From contig JAJEKB010019993.1 of assembly GCA_022393335.1 (NCBI GenBank), positions 464,317 to 528,316 of the forward strand: a stretch of 64,000 nt of DNA. Reading direction: 5' to 3'. Positions 23,907 through 37,221 of the stretch are shown here, piece by piece (the first letter of the stretch is position 1; every line of letters starts with the position of its first letter). The DNA comes from Macrotrachela quadricornifera. Lineage: Eukaryota; Rotifera; Eurotatoria; Philodinida; Philodinidae. The position numbers were made by a program, and so were the translations under genes. The notes beneath the pieces are model-generated. The model was not told the origin of the DNA. It saw nothing but the letters and a program-made list of their open reading frames with translations, and searched no databases.

Positions 23907-25693
23907 ATGAACGATGATTTTATTTATTGTCGAAATCAATCGGATTTTATTGATTCAATACTTGATACAGTTAAACAACATGATGGTTATTTACTTGATG
24001 AATTACTTAATGTAATACGTATGTATAAAATTGATGATCTGGATTTTAATGATAATAATGAACCAAATCTTGATCAACAATTAATTAATGATAATGATTT
24101 TCTATGGAAATTATTAAGTCAACATCATTGGGCTGTCTGTCGTTATTTATATTTAAATGATATTGATCGTGCTTTTCGTCATCAATCAAAAAAATTCTCA
24201 TGTCTTATGTTAATTATTAATGGATATTCAACTCGAATAACATCTGCTCCTCCTCCTTCTAATACTATTACAACAATATTAACCGATGATAATTATGATA
24301 CAGATCAAATAAATCCATCATTAAATGATGATGAACCATCATGGTTATTACCGGTATTTAATCGTCATGCTCATGAATTACGTTTACTTGCTTTACTTGG
24401 AAATGATGAAGCAAATAATGATGAAAATGATACATCGGATAATATGAATTCAAATAGTACAATACAAACATGTAATAGTCAATTATTACAAGCTATAAAT
24501 GTTTTACAACGTTTTCCAACAACAATTAAATTACGAAAAGTTGGTATTTTTATTATTGTTAATCAAATGTTAAAAACATATTATGCATTACATAAATTTA
24601 ATTTATGTACTTATTCCATTTTAAAAGGTAATCAAGATTTTCTTTTTTTTTCTCTATTAAAATTTTCTGTATTAGTTAAGAAAATTATACAAGGTTTTTT
24701 TTTCCATAATCAATATTGATTATTTGTAAAAAGAACAATAAATAATAATTTTTATTATATTTTATAGAAGAAAAAAGAATCTATTCATAACTTCCGATGT
24801 GTCATTAATTTTCTATTGTTCGATAATTTATAAAATAATATTCATAGAGACCTATCAAGTCTGTGATATATTCTACAGAGAATAAGAATGCTTTAGTTAT
24901 TATTTATTCTTTCATCGACTGTTTTAAGAAAAGTTTCATTCTTGAAATATTCTTAGTTATATCGTAACTAGTAATTATCTAATCTATTTTTTTTTCTCTA
25001 GCTGACCGTCCATTAAAACAATATATGCAAGAAGAAAATAGTCAAAAAGAACATCGATTTTCTTCATATGTATTAACTTATCGTTATTTTCTTGGTAAAC
25101 ATCTTATGCTTAAACATGATTATAATACAGCTATTGAACATTTTGATTATGTATTTACAAATTGTCTTGATTCGAATAAAAGTGGAAGTATTAAAAATAA
25201 ACAACAATCATTATTATATTTAGTTGTACTTAAAATGTTATATGGTTCAACACCAAAAATGGATATACTTGAAAAATATCAATTAAATCAATTAATTGAT
25301 TTAATTGAACCAATACGTTTAGGTTCATTAAAATTATTTATTGAAAAAATTCATCAATATGAACAATATCTATTTGATACTGGTTTATTTTTTTTTATTG
25401 AAAATTTTAAATTAATAACAATAAGAAATTTATTTCGTATGTATATTTATCAAATTGATCAACAACAAACAGATAAAATTCCATTAGAACCAACATTATT
25501 ATTACTATTAAATTCTGGTTTTCAAACAGAAAATTACTTTACAATTAATGAACTTATTGATATATTAAATAATATGATACAAAAAGGAATGATTAAAGGT
25601 TATATATCATATAAATATCGAACATTAGTTGTTAGTAGAAAAGATCCATTTCCAAAAAATTTTCGTTTTACTTCTTTATTAAATACTTCATAA
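23907..25693 (+). CDS. PCID2: PCI domain protein PCID2 (Thp1 homologue, TREX-2 subunit)
   Basis: Exons 23907-24627 and 25002-25693 joined as G|CT; 470 aa, longer than vertebrate PCID2 (~399) because of Asn/Asp-rich low-complexity inserts around residues 45-60 and 120-190. The family signature is clear in the C-terminal half: YRYFLGKHLMLKHDYNTAIE, SLLYLVVLKMLYGSTP, RLGSLKLFIEKIHQYE, and the winged-helix end KGYISYKYRTLVVSRKDPFP. PCID2 pairs with GANP/Sac3 and DSS1 in TREX-2, which couples transcription to mRNA export at nuclear pores. The single 374-nt intron is several times the local norm. It starts 18 nt after GTPBP10 and ends 59 nt before the next gene, so co-transcription is likely. Confidence 0.93.
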
Positions 25694-25752
25694 AATAATC
25701 ATATATATGTATTGTAGATAAATTTTTCTTTTTGTTTTTTTTTTGTATAATT

Positions 25753-26336
25753 ATGTCTCAATCATTAACTCCATCTCATGATGGAGATCATCATATACAT
25801 CCAGTTATTCCACGACGTGAACGAACACTTTCACAGTAAAAAAGAAAAGAAAATTATTCGATATAAAAATAATAATTTTTATAATTTAGATGTGAACGTG
25901 CATTGCAAAGTCCATCTTATGAAGGTATAATTCATGAATTTTGTCGAGAAAAAGGTCATGGCTATATTCAACCTAAAGATAAACCAAATGAACTTATTTT
26001 CGTTCATGTTTCGGAGTAAATTTTTATTTTGTTTTTTTGTTATTAATTATTTTTTTCATTTTATATTTCTTCAGTATTGACGATGATTATGTTCCTAAAA
26101 AAGGTGATATAGTAACATTTAGAAAAATGTTAATGCCACCAAAAAATGAAAAAGTTATGGCCGTACATATAAAACTTCTTCATTTAGCTGCAGGTGTTAA
26201 ACATGAATCATGGGAAGAAGCTGTTGAACATGATATGGAACATCGACGACCATCACGTTCTGATTCAAATTCATTTGTACATGAATCACATAAAAATGGT
26301 GATAACAATCAACATATTGTTACTCATATTGATTAA
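25753..26336 (+). CDS. CARHSP1: Cold-shock domain RNA-binding protein, CARHSP1/CSDC2 type
   Basis: Three exons, 25753-25835, 25890-26015 and 26075-26336; 156 aa. A Ser/His-rich start carries RRERTLSQ, the counterpart of the RTRTFS phosphorylation segment of CARHSP1. The cold-shock domain spans about residues 30-100: GIIHEFCREKGHGYIQP (RNP1-like, K-G-H-G-Y), ELIFVHVSD (RNP2-like), VPKKGDIVTF. The family-specific block PPKNEKVMAVHI...HLAAGVKHESW follows, which tells it apart from Y-box proteins. A charged His/Asp-rich tail ends the protein. CARHSP1 binds and stabilises AU-rich mRNAs in the cytoplasm. The orthologue could equally be called CSDC2 (PIPPin). A TTGTAG|ATAAA acceptor-like site lies 35 nt upstream of the ATG, just past PCID2. 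Confidence 0.92.
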
Positions 26337-26549
26337 AAAAGAAATATAATTAAATGATAATTAAAATAAGACATGTCGGATTTATATACAGAGAAAAAAA
26401 AACGATTTCTTTTGTTTATATACATATGTCATGTGTAATCTTTCTTTATTTTATCATTATGATGAGTTACACATTGAATTTTTTTTACTGAAAAAAAAAC
26501 AAACTATGAGACTGCTTCTTTTTTTATTGTGATAAGTTTGTCTTTTCTC

Positions 26550-26579
26550 TTTCTTTTTCTTTGTTCTAGATTTTGTGAT

Positions 26580-26582
<3 letters not shown>
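26550..26582 (+). promoter_or_regulatory. Splice acceptor and 13-nt first exon of PSMC1
   Basis: A long pyrimidine tract ends in TTGTTCTAG (AG at 26568-26569). It is followed by 10 nt (ATTTTGTGAT), the ATG and at once a GTGAGG donor. If the AG is a trans-splice site, the first exon is only 13 nt plus leader. Confidence 0.55.
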
Positions 26583-28601
<2,019 letters not shown>

Positions 28602-28691
28602 ATCAGCAACATTTAATAATAGAAAACATTTTTTTTTTCTTTTTATTCCAGTGTTTTTTTTTTAAATGTTGATGTTTAATCTCGAGACAAC

Positions 28692-28697
28692 AATAAA
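28692..28697 (+). terminator. Polyadenylation signal AATAAA of PSMC1
   Basis: AATAAA 90 nt after the stop codon, behind a long T-rich 3' UTR. Confidence 0.5.
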
Positions 28698-29279
28698 CTT
28701 ATAAGTAAAAAAATTTATACCACATTAGCCTTTTGTTTTATTTCTGATAGATAAATAAAATGAATCTTTGCTTCTTTTATAAATACAGAATGTCATTTAG
28801 AAGAAAGTATTCAGTCTATACTATTCTTGATCTATTTTAAGAGAATATATTGTCTAGAATCATCGATACTGAGCCGGACACTACTCTCTTTTTTGGTTTC
28901 CTGCTCATGATAGTTTTCAGTAGAATAATTAGACATTCATTCATGTAATGCTTTAATCAATCTTATGATATTCTAGGCTTTCCTAGATAACTTTATGCAA
29001 TAGATTGATATTATGCCTAGCGATATCATTCAAAAGGACAACAATTTATATTAAATGGATGGCAATCGAAAAATTTTTTAGACAAAATTCTAAATTTTAT
29101 TCTTCTAAAAAGATAACGATTGGCTTGATTACCAAAACTTGAAGAAGTCAATGTTACATATCATTTTTATTTAAAAAAACAAAGATATTCATATATCATT
29201 TAGAAATAAAGAAAACAAAAAATATGATTTAAAAATTTTTGAGAAGAATGAATACTTTTTCTGTGAAGAACTCGGCCAT
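28698..29279. other. Intergenic, nothing seen
   Basis: About 580 bases of AT-rich DNA with no frame or repeat I can support. Confidence 0.5.
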
Positions 29280-30020
29280 TTATTTCGCTTCACAGGTAAT
29301 CGACTTCAAAATCTTCGATACTAGATTTACTATAAAATAAACCACTGTCATCTTGCAATACTATCGGTTATAGTGATATGCATGTCATCTTGTTGAAACG
29401 ATGTTTCAATTTGAGTCATAGTGTACGTATTTCTTGTCAAGTAGTGAGATGTGATATATAAGGATAAACAACACGATAAATACCAGATTTAAAACGGTTT
29501 TTGTGTAAGAATATTTGCTGCTTCACCTAACTATATAACACTAATAAAACGTTGTTCATCTTCAGAATTAATCGGTCCATTAATCCATTCATCTTCTAAT
29601 TGAGCATTCAATTGAAGACCATTACATGTTGATATAGTACGTAATCAAAAAAGATCTAGATAAAAATGTAGAACACAAATAACTTCATTTGTCTTTAAAC
29701 CGACTTTCACCTGTTTTACAGGTACGGTTTTTTTATTAAAATAAGGTACAATATCAAGCATGTCTAATGGAGATAATGGTACAGTTTCTTTAGTTGAAAT
29801 TTGTACAAATATAGGCAAATATGGAAAACAATAGATTTTAAAATATATGTAAAATTATTGAAGAGCATTGCTAGAGATTGTAATGTTTGTTCTATATGAA
29901 TGAAAAGTGTGAGTGATAAAGAGCGATTAGTTTTTTATAGCAGCGATGAAGAAAGAACGAGTGTATTGTCTTAATATATGAATAGAAATTTGTCGCTGTT
30001 TATAAAGAAGGTGAATAGTA
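29280..30020 (-). pseudogene. Decayed multi-exon gene remnant, family unknown
   Basis: Reading the minus strand gives several coding-like segments in order, interrupted by stops and frameshifts. About 30010-29940 has KQRQISIHILRQYTRSFF. About 29900-29835 has EQTLQSLAMLFNNFTYILK. After a frameshift, about 29833-29665 has FPYLPIFVQIS...LSPLDMLDIVPYFN ending at an in-frame TGA. About 29660-29540 has ISTCNGLQLNAQLEDEWING and EDEQRFISVI, ending at TAG. Next is LGEAANILTQKPF. Near 29440-29290 there are MTQIETSFQQDD and, in a shifted frame, DDSGLFYSKSSIEDFEVDYL with a terminal stop. Composition and word usage are those of protein sequence, not random AT-rich frames. I do not recognise the family. 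Confidence 0.55.
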
Positions 30021-31193
30021 TACATTATGAATTATCGTTAAATCAACAGAAATAGTGATTCATAGAAACATTCATCATTGCCATATATTTCCTATCAATC
30101 GCATCGCAATAAGGGAACAAGAACAAGATGAATTTTAATTAAAATTCAAAAATTTTTAGGCATTTGTTTTACGATCTTGGTGACAGTTAAAATTTGTTAG
30201 TTTTTCTTAGCATAAGTTAGAAAATGAAACAGCTGCGTGACTATCGATGCACAAGATACAGACTAATAATGTACAGATACATGAATATATATGGTTCTTT
30301 TTACGTCCACACACAACTTTTGTATGCGTAGCAGATGTCATCTTCTCTATTTGACTAGCAATTTAAAGAATAATAGAACAAATAATAATTAGAAAATATC
30401 CTAAAAGTTTATTATATATGCTCAATAGAGAACATTAAATTAAACTAGAAACTCAGATAAATATTATATTTTCCTATTTTTATTTTAAATTTTGTTTCAT
30501 TTGCTAGCAGTACATCTTCTTTAGCAAAGATCACAAGTTTTGAAATATTATTTTACATATAAATATTTATCAATTTAAAAATTATGTTCAACACTTGTCT
30601 ACATTATCTGTTTTATTGTTTCATTAAGTTACAAGCTTGATTAACTCGCTGATACAAAAATCTATTTTTTATATATAATAAAACTAGGAACTTAGCAAAT
30701 TTGTTTGTGCAACATCTCCATGACAAAAAGAATTAGTTTCGATTAGTTGTATCAGGCATTTAGACTTTTCAACATATCATTGTGCTACAATAGTTTTATA
30801 AAGTTGTTATTTTCAAACAGAATATCTTGTACTGTTAATTCAAGATGTTCATCGTCATACTTAAGAAGGAGAATGCCTTTCTCTTATTAAGTTTATCATT
30901 CGTAGTATCAGTTCTATCAGGAAAATTAGTCCATAGTTATTATTTCCATTGGTTGAGTCTAGCACACAAGATGAAAATTACCAAAATATCTACGTAGTTG
31001 ATTAATGCACATATTTTAATATCATTTGCTAGTATACATTGTAAGGTAGTCGAACCATTAACCAGTTGTATTATCAGATAATAGAGTTGTTTTCGATTAT
31101 ATCCCAAATGTATGAATATTTTTTATTGTACAAATGAACAGCTATACACAGATGTTGAAAAAGATTCACATGAAAGGACTTGAAGAACCCATA
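30021..31193. other. Intergenic, nothing seen
   Basis: About 1.2 kb of AT-rich sequence without a recognisable gene, repeat or motif. Confidence 0.45.
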
Positions 31194-31363
31194 TGACGTG
31201 ATGGAAGTACACATGATGTCATGGAATGATGACCTGATGAACGAACATACATGACGTCATAAGAGTGAGAGAACGAAAGAAGATATAGGTCGAATATACA
31301 TATATGGTTGACGTCACAGCAGTGATATAGAGAAAGAAAGAGAAAGAGGTGATGCATATATAA
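31194..31363 (+). promoter_or_regulatory. Cluster of four CRE-like sites upstream of a TATA-like word
   Basis: TGACGTGA at 31194-31201, TGATGTCA at 31214-31221, and the full palindrome TGACGTCA at 31252-31259 and again at 31309-31316. A TATATAA follows at 31357-31363, 41 nt after the last site. CRE palindromes bind bZIP factors of the CREB/ATF group. Two perfect and two near-perfect copies in 125 bp are unexpected in DNA this AT-rich. No gene start is seen directly downstream. Confidence 0.45.
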
Positions 31364-33534
31364 TGTTGTCACTCAACAAGATTGTTATTGACAAGTATTT
31401 TAGAATATGCGGCAATTATTTTTACGTACTGTCACCTTGTACTCAATAATCAAAACAGCATATTAATTAGAAGTATTGCTAATTGTACGCTCATTAATTG
31501 ATTATTTAGTATCACACATTTTTTCTCAATACTTATAATTAAGGTAGGAAGAAAGTATTCTATTATAACGACTAAAAGTATTTTGAAATTTACAATAAAG
31601 ACATCTGTTGAATATAAGATGATACACTGCAAATAGATATGTAGTCATCGAATTGACATAAAATTAGTAAGTACTACTTTCTTTAAGTAATAAAGCTCAT
31701 ATTAATCAATAGTTTCTGTTGTTTGATACCACTATTTTTTAGCTATAAACTATTGAATATATTCAAAAGATATTTTATTTAAAAATAATGAGAAACAATA
31801 CAGATGTTCTTGTCTTTTGTTTAAAAATTAATTGTTGAAAATAATGACATCTGCTCTTTTCTTTTGTATGTCATATCTTTTTAAGCATGATGAATTAATG
31901 AAACTATGATTCTCTATAAATAAAACGACATCAATATGATTATTTCATAAAAATGCATTGATCAAATCTTTCATGTTTCATCTACTTTAAACTCAACAAC
32001 AAAAAACACATTTCCTATCTATATAAAAGCGTGAAAATGTTTCTTTTAATGAAAAAAAAAAGTGCCGTATTCTCTCACCTAAATTACTTGATTCAATTGA
32101 AATGTCATGCAACACACTTTACATAGAGCATCTCATATTAAATATTTTAATTCGAACAAAAATGTCATTAACCAAGACACATTTCAATCTATTTCGATTG
32201 TATACATATAAGTTTAAGTTCACCCAAATGACCCGTAGAAATTCATTTAAAAAAATTATTGGAGCGAATTAATGAATATCCCTTGATATGACAAATACAG
32301 TCATAATGAATAACACTTATATAAATGATTACATACTAACACACTATGATGTAGATATTCATTAATCACAGCATGTCATTAACACACTTGAAAATTGTGT
32401 TTATTATACTGTAATAAATAAGAAGAAGAAAAATCTTATTACATAAACTATTGTATAATTAATTTTTTTTTCTTGTATATCTTTTTTGAATACCATCTTG
32501 TTTGCTTAATGATTTTAAAATATAAAATCATTGAACAGACTGGAATTACATCATTGAATTGTATAAAAGTACTTTTTAACATTATATATCTCACCTCATA
32601 CAATGAATTGCTTGCACTTAAAGAGCTATTTCAATTGTCAAGAACATGATAAAAGCGTTTCGTCGCGTGCGAAAGAAATATTATTGTAGTGGACTAGTTG
32701 TTTTTTTTTTCGTTGATCAAAGAACATAAAATGATCCGCTAAACCAATTGATGACAATTATTTTTCATTTCCAGCTGTTAAATGATCGGATCAAAAAAAA
32801 AAAAGCTCATGATCAAAATATATTTTCACATTCGTCATTTATAGCATAAAAAAAATCATTATTATAATCAAATATATCAAATTCATAATCTTCACTGCAT
32901 GTAAGTATGTTAATAGTGTGAATCTTATAGTTATCTCTCCGCATAAGCTTCTTTTTTTTATTTTCCAATACTACCTTACTCATTAATGTGAGGAGATAAG
33001 AAACCAGTATCGATACTTTTGACAGATGCATAGAAGAGTTTGTTGAGAGGTGCTTGATTAGTGTGGATAGCTGTTATCGTGATTTTAATTCTATCATCAG
33101 ATCAAACATATATCAATACGGTGACATCTTTGAAAAAGAGAGGTTGATTATTATCTTTTGATTGGTTGTTAGTACATCTTCTGTTCCATCGTCCAGACAG
33201 TTTGTCCCTTTAGAGGTGTGACACATGACTCAGATGTGTATATTCACATCAATCGAGGTAAGAGAAAAAGAAGAATTAGTGTCTTCGTTGCCCTTGTTTT
33301 TTTCAAGGTTAAAAACCCGCATACTTGTACTCGATTAGTGCATGTCGTTCACATGATTTTTCTTCTGTATATTTATATCGCTATCTATTATTAAATACTA
33401 TTAAAGAACGTGTGTATATAGATATAAGTATCTAACAGAAAAAGATCAGCTAGTACATCGAAAGTTATGTTAAAGATAATATTTATATTTAATATATTTT
33501 AATAATAAATAACTAAAAAAAAAATATTATTCTG
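31364..33534. other. Intergenic, nothing seen
   Basis: About 2.2 kb upstream of the PNPLA2 gene. Small frames at 31450-31632 and 32813-33031 (minus strand) have no splice or family support. Confidence 0.45.
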
Positions 33535-33583
33535 TTTCTGTTTATAGATATAATTTATTAAAAATAAAATAATTTCAACCCGA
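33535..33583 (+). promoter_or_regulatory. Splice acceptor 36 nt before the PNPLA2 start
   Basis: CTGTTTCTGTTTATAG ends at 33547 and is followed by ATATAATT. It has the same TAG|ATA form as the acceptors before GTPBP10 and OPLAH. Confidence 0.5.
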
Positions 33584-36345
33584 ATGGTTCATAAATCAAA
33601 TTCATCTCCAATTAATTTATCATTATCTGGATGTGGATTTTTAGGTGTATATCATATCGGTGTTGTATGTGCATTTAAAGAACATGCACCAGAAGTACTT
33701 GATAATAAAATGGCTGGTTGTTCAGCTGGTTCACTTGTTGCTGCATGTGCAATGAGTGGTTGTTGTCTTGGTCAAATGTGTAGTGATGCACTTGAAATTG
33801 CTATACGAGCACGTAGTCGTGCATTAGGACCATTACATCCAACATTTAGTATAGTTGAAATAATACGTAATGGTTTACGAAGAATTTTACCACCCAATGC
33901 ACATGATATATGTTCAGGACGTTTATTTATATCATTAACACGTTGGAAAGATAATAAAAATGTTATTATTAGTCAATTTCATAGCCGTGAAGAACTTATT
34001 CAAGTACTTATTTGTTCAAGTTTTGTACCTTATTGGTCTGGGATTATTCCACATAAATTTCGTGGAGAAGTATAAATTAGAAAAAAGATTTTTTTTAATT
34101 AATAATAACTTTTTTTAAATTAATTTTAGTATTATTGGGATGGTGGTTTAACAAATAATAATCCAATTATTGATGAAGGAACTATATTAGTATCACCATT
34201 TGCGGGTGAAAGTGATATTTGTCCACGAGATGAATCAGGATCTTTTTATAGTATTGATTTTAAAGGTAAAACTATGTTGAAAAAATTTTAAATACACACA
34301 TTTGTTTTTATTTAATTAGGAACTGATATTTCATGTACACAAGAAAATTTATATCGTTTTACTCGTGCTCTATTTCCGCCGAATTTATCAGTTTTAAAAC
34401 AAATCTGTTGGCGTGGATATATAGACGGTTTAAAATTTTTACAAACACGAAGTATAAAAATTAATTTTTGTTCATTTTTTGTTTTTATGAATAAAAATTA
34501 TTTTTAGATATGATTCAGTCTTCACATTTAAATACAAAAACAACAATATCATCTGTACTTGGTAATGATTATACAGAACCAAGTACAGAAGAAGAAAAAC
34601 AACTAGGAAATGGTGGAATAGTAGAAGATGTTGGTAAAATGTATGAAGAATTAAATGATGATGATAAATCAATAGATGATGAATATTTATCGGAAATATC
34701 AGATGAAGAATTAAGAAAGGAAAATAGTCAAATGACATTTGATTCATATTGTGAAACGTTTACAAGAAAAAAAGAATTACCAACACCACTTTTTGCTGGT
34801 ATAAATTTGAGTTTTTTTTTATATTTAATTTCTATGAAACTTTTTGTTTCTCATAGTATTTGCTGATGCAAGACAAAAAATAGAAGATCCAATTGGACGT
34901 TATTTTACAGAATCAAATCTTTATCGAGTTTGGTCATTAATGACTTTACCAGTTACATTACCAATTGATCTTACATATGCAGCAACAAAACGGTATGAGA
35001 CAAAAATTTGATTTTAAGTAGAATTTTTATATACACATGTAATCAAAGATTACAAAATCAATCTTTTTCATTGATACATAATTTGATAAATGAGTACTGA
35101 AAACTTCTGAGCATACATCTATGATAATACTATTAGTAGTATTATTTTTTCTTAAAAATCTTATTTTTTTGTGCTTTTAAATTTAGTAGAGAACATCATA
35201 GTTTCCTCTTAATGAATATTTGATCAAGATCTTAGTCTTAATATAAATCTAATATTTATTATTTATTTCAATTCAATAAAAATTTTCCTATTAATCTTTC
35301 ATACGAAAGTATACCCAGTGATAATAAAGAAGTGGAACGTTAATATGAATTTTAAGTATGAAAATTAGAATTAATGACGCTAAGAAGAACAAAAGATACA
35401 AATCAATGAATAGTAAAATATTAGCCGTTCGATGTCTGCTTTTGCTTTGGATTTATTTCGAAAGCTTGTAGTTAAATGGGCAACAATTTATGAATATCAT
35501 TTCAAAAAAGAAAAGATTAGAGAAACTGTCATGTTAAAAAAAAATACAGCTAAAGATTTTCTAGTAAAATTTATAAATATTCTTAGTATTATCCACTGTA
35601 GAAATTCAATTGATAGTTATTTCACACAAAGTAATGAATTAAAAGAGACGATCGCAAATATATATCTTGCAGAGAACTTTTTCCATTATTAAATCATAAA
35701 TTAATTATATCTCTTTTTTTTGTTCTTTTTCATATTAATAAAAATCAATATATATATTTTAGAATGTTAGAACTATTTCGTCTATCACCTTCAACTAATC
35801 AATCATCAAATCGTGCAATCAATTTCTTATTGTCATTATTTAGTGATAATGCCGATAAATATTGTTATCATGTTAATGAGTAAGTTAATTTATTTTCTCT
35901 TAATTTTATTTAATTATATTAATATTCTAGTTGTGAATGCACAGAAAGTCGTGTATCATCATCTTATCGTCATCATCATCATCATCATCACAATCGGCGT
36001 CGTCGTCGTAATACACATTCTCGAGTATATCAACGACAGACAAGTGCACCAATGAGTACATTTGCTTCAACATCTTATCGATCAGATCCACCAAGTGATG
36101 ATGAAGATATTTTAACATTAAATAATGATGATATATTACCTGAACATTTACCTCAACCTGATATAGTACAATCAACAATGAATGAAAACTATTGTCATCA
36201 TTTACAACAAATGGCTGAGTTATCAAATCAACAACGATTTAATGAACAGTCAAGACTATTTTTTGGTAAAGATGATCATTTAATAAATAAAGAACCTAGT
36301 CAAATGCCAACAACATCACTTGAAAAAACACTTTTATTTAATTAA
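33584..36345 (+). CDS. PNPLA2: Patatin-like triglyceride lipase, PNPLA2/ATGL type
   Basis: Seven exons: 33584-34069, 34130-34265, 34320-34451, 34508-34798, 34857-34992, 35763-35879 and 35931-36345; in phase, 570 aa. The patatin domain is complete: oxyanion loop GCGFLG (16-21), nucleophile elbow GCSAG with Ser47, HEEL-type basic helix, LGPLHPTFSI, SGRLFISLTRW, and the Asp of the dyad in DGG (Asp166). Ser47 and Asp166 fall at the same numbers as in human ATGL. VSPFAGESDICPRD and NLYRFTRALFPP are diagnostic of the ATGL group. The C-terminal half diverges: an acidic insert in exon 4 and, in exon 7, seven His in a row followed by four Arg near residues ~440-460. ATGL starts triacylglycerol breakdown on lipid droplets. 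Its co-activator in animals is CGI-58, related to the ABHD protein at 10.9 kb. Intron 5 (770 nt) is over ten times the usual size. Confidence 0.94.
35432..35692 (+). other. 86-codon open frame inside intron 5 of PNPLA2
   Basis: Starts with a true ATG (MSAFALDLFRKLVVKWATIY) and reads through to TAA within the enlarged intron. It is Lys/Glu/Ile-rich. There is no homology I recognise and no splice sites that join it to the host gene in frame. It may be chance or the relic of an insertion. Confidence 0.2.
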
Positions 36346-37154
36346 TAGAAGATAGTTTTCTTTTTAAAAAAAATAACTATTTACCGGTGTTTTACGACTT
36401 TCGTTTGTATATATTTATATATTTCTATTTATGTATATACGTTTTTTTTGTTTGTAAATGTAATTGTTTGTTTTTTTTTTGATCTGTTTGGGGAGAAGAT
36501 AATTATTCATGACGAACAAAGATAAAAAATATTATTATATTCCACTATAAACCAGCGATTTATTTGTTTTTTTTCTTTTGTATATTTATATTATTTTTGT
36601 CTGATTAACCTTTGTTATTTAACGATGGTTTTTTTGTGTGAAAACAGTGTTTGTTTTGTTCTTATTCAGTTTATATATCGATATTTGCTTGTTTAATCGT
36701 TATGTTGTTGTTTTTCTGTCAGATATATATATGTGCTAGTGTGAGATTATTCGATTTTATAGAAAAAAAAAAACAAAATGTTTCTTTTTTCCTTTTTCAA
36801 TGACGTTGTGATTGATGTCTCTATAAGAAAGCTAATAGTGTCATGTCTTTAAAATATACGTCTTTTTTTAAACCTTTTTATATGAATACCTAGAGTACGT
36901 TTTTTTTTTGAGAGAAAAATGAAAGCATAACTCGATATATCAACGCTTACTGCATGATATAGGAGGAAAGAAAAACTAAAAGTGATTACGTATATTATAT
37001 TGAGCCTTTTTTTTGCTTTCTTTATTTCAACCTTTTAAGCAAATATAGGAGGTAAATACATATAAATTGAGCGATACAAATCAAAGTATATTGTACAATT
37101 TTTTTTACGACTTTCTTCTTTTTGTTTGATTACATAATTGTAACTATCTTATTA
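36346..37154. other. Intergenic, T-rich
   Basis: About 800 bases dominated by T runs, containing the PNPLA2 3' UTR. No canonical signal is placed with confidence. Confidence 0.5.
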
Positions 37155-37221
37155 ACTTTTCATTTTAGATAATTGTTGGTGTTCGCTTATATATATTTTT
37201 TTTCCTTATTATTCTTTAATA
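37155..37221 (+). promoter_or_regulatory. Splice acceptor 53 nt before the BTRC start
   Basis: CTTTTCATTTTAG (AG at 37167-37168) followed by ATAATTG. Same type as the other start-proximal acceptors. Confidence 0.45.

Noticed and set aside
34472..34747. 91-codon minus-strand frame
   Set aside because: Antisense shadow of PNPLA2 exon 4.
35927..36226. 99-codon minus-strand frame with Asp runs
   Set aside because: Antisense of the His/Arg triplet tract in PNPLA2 exon 7.
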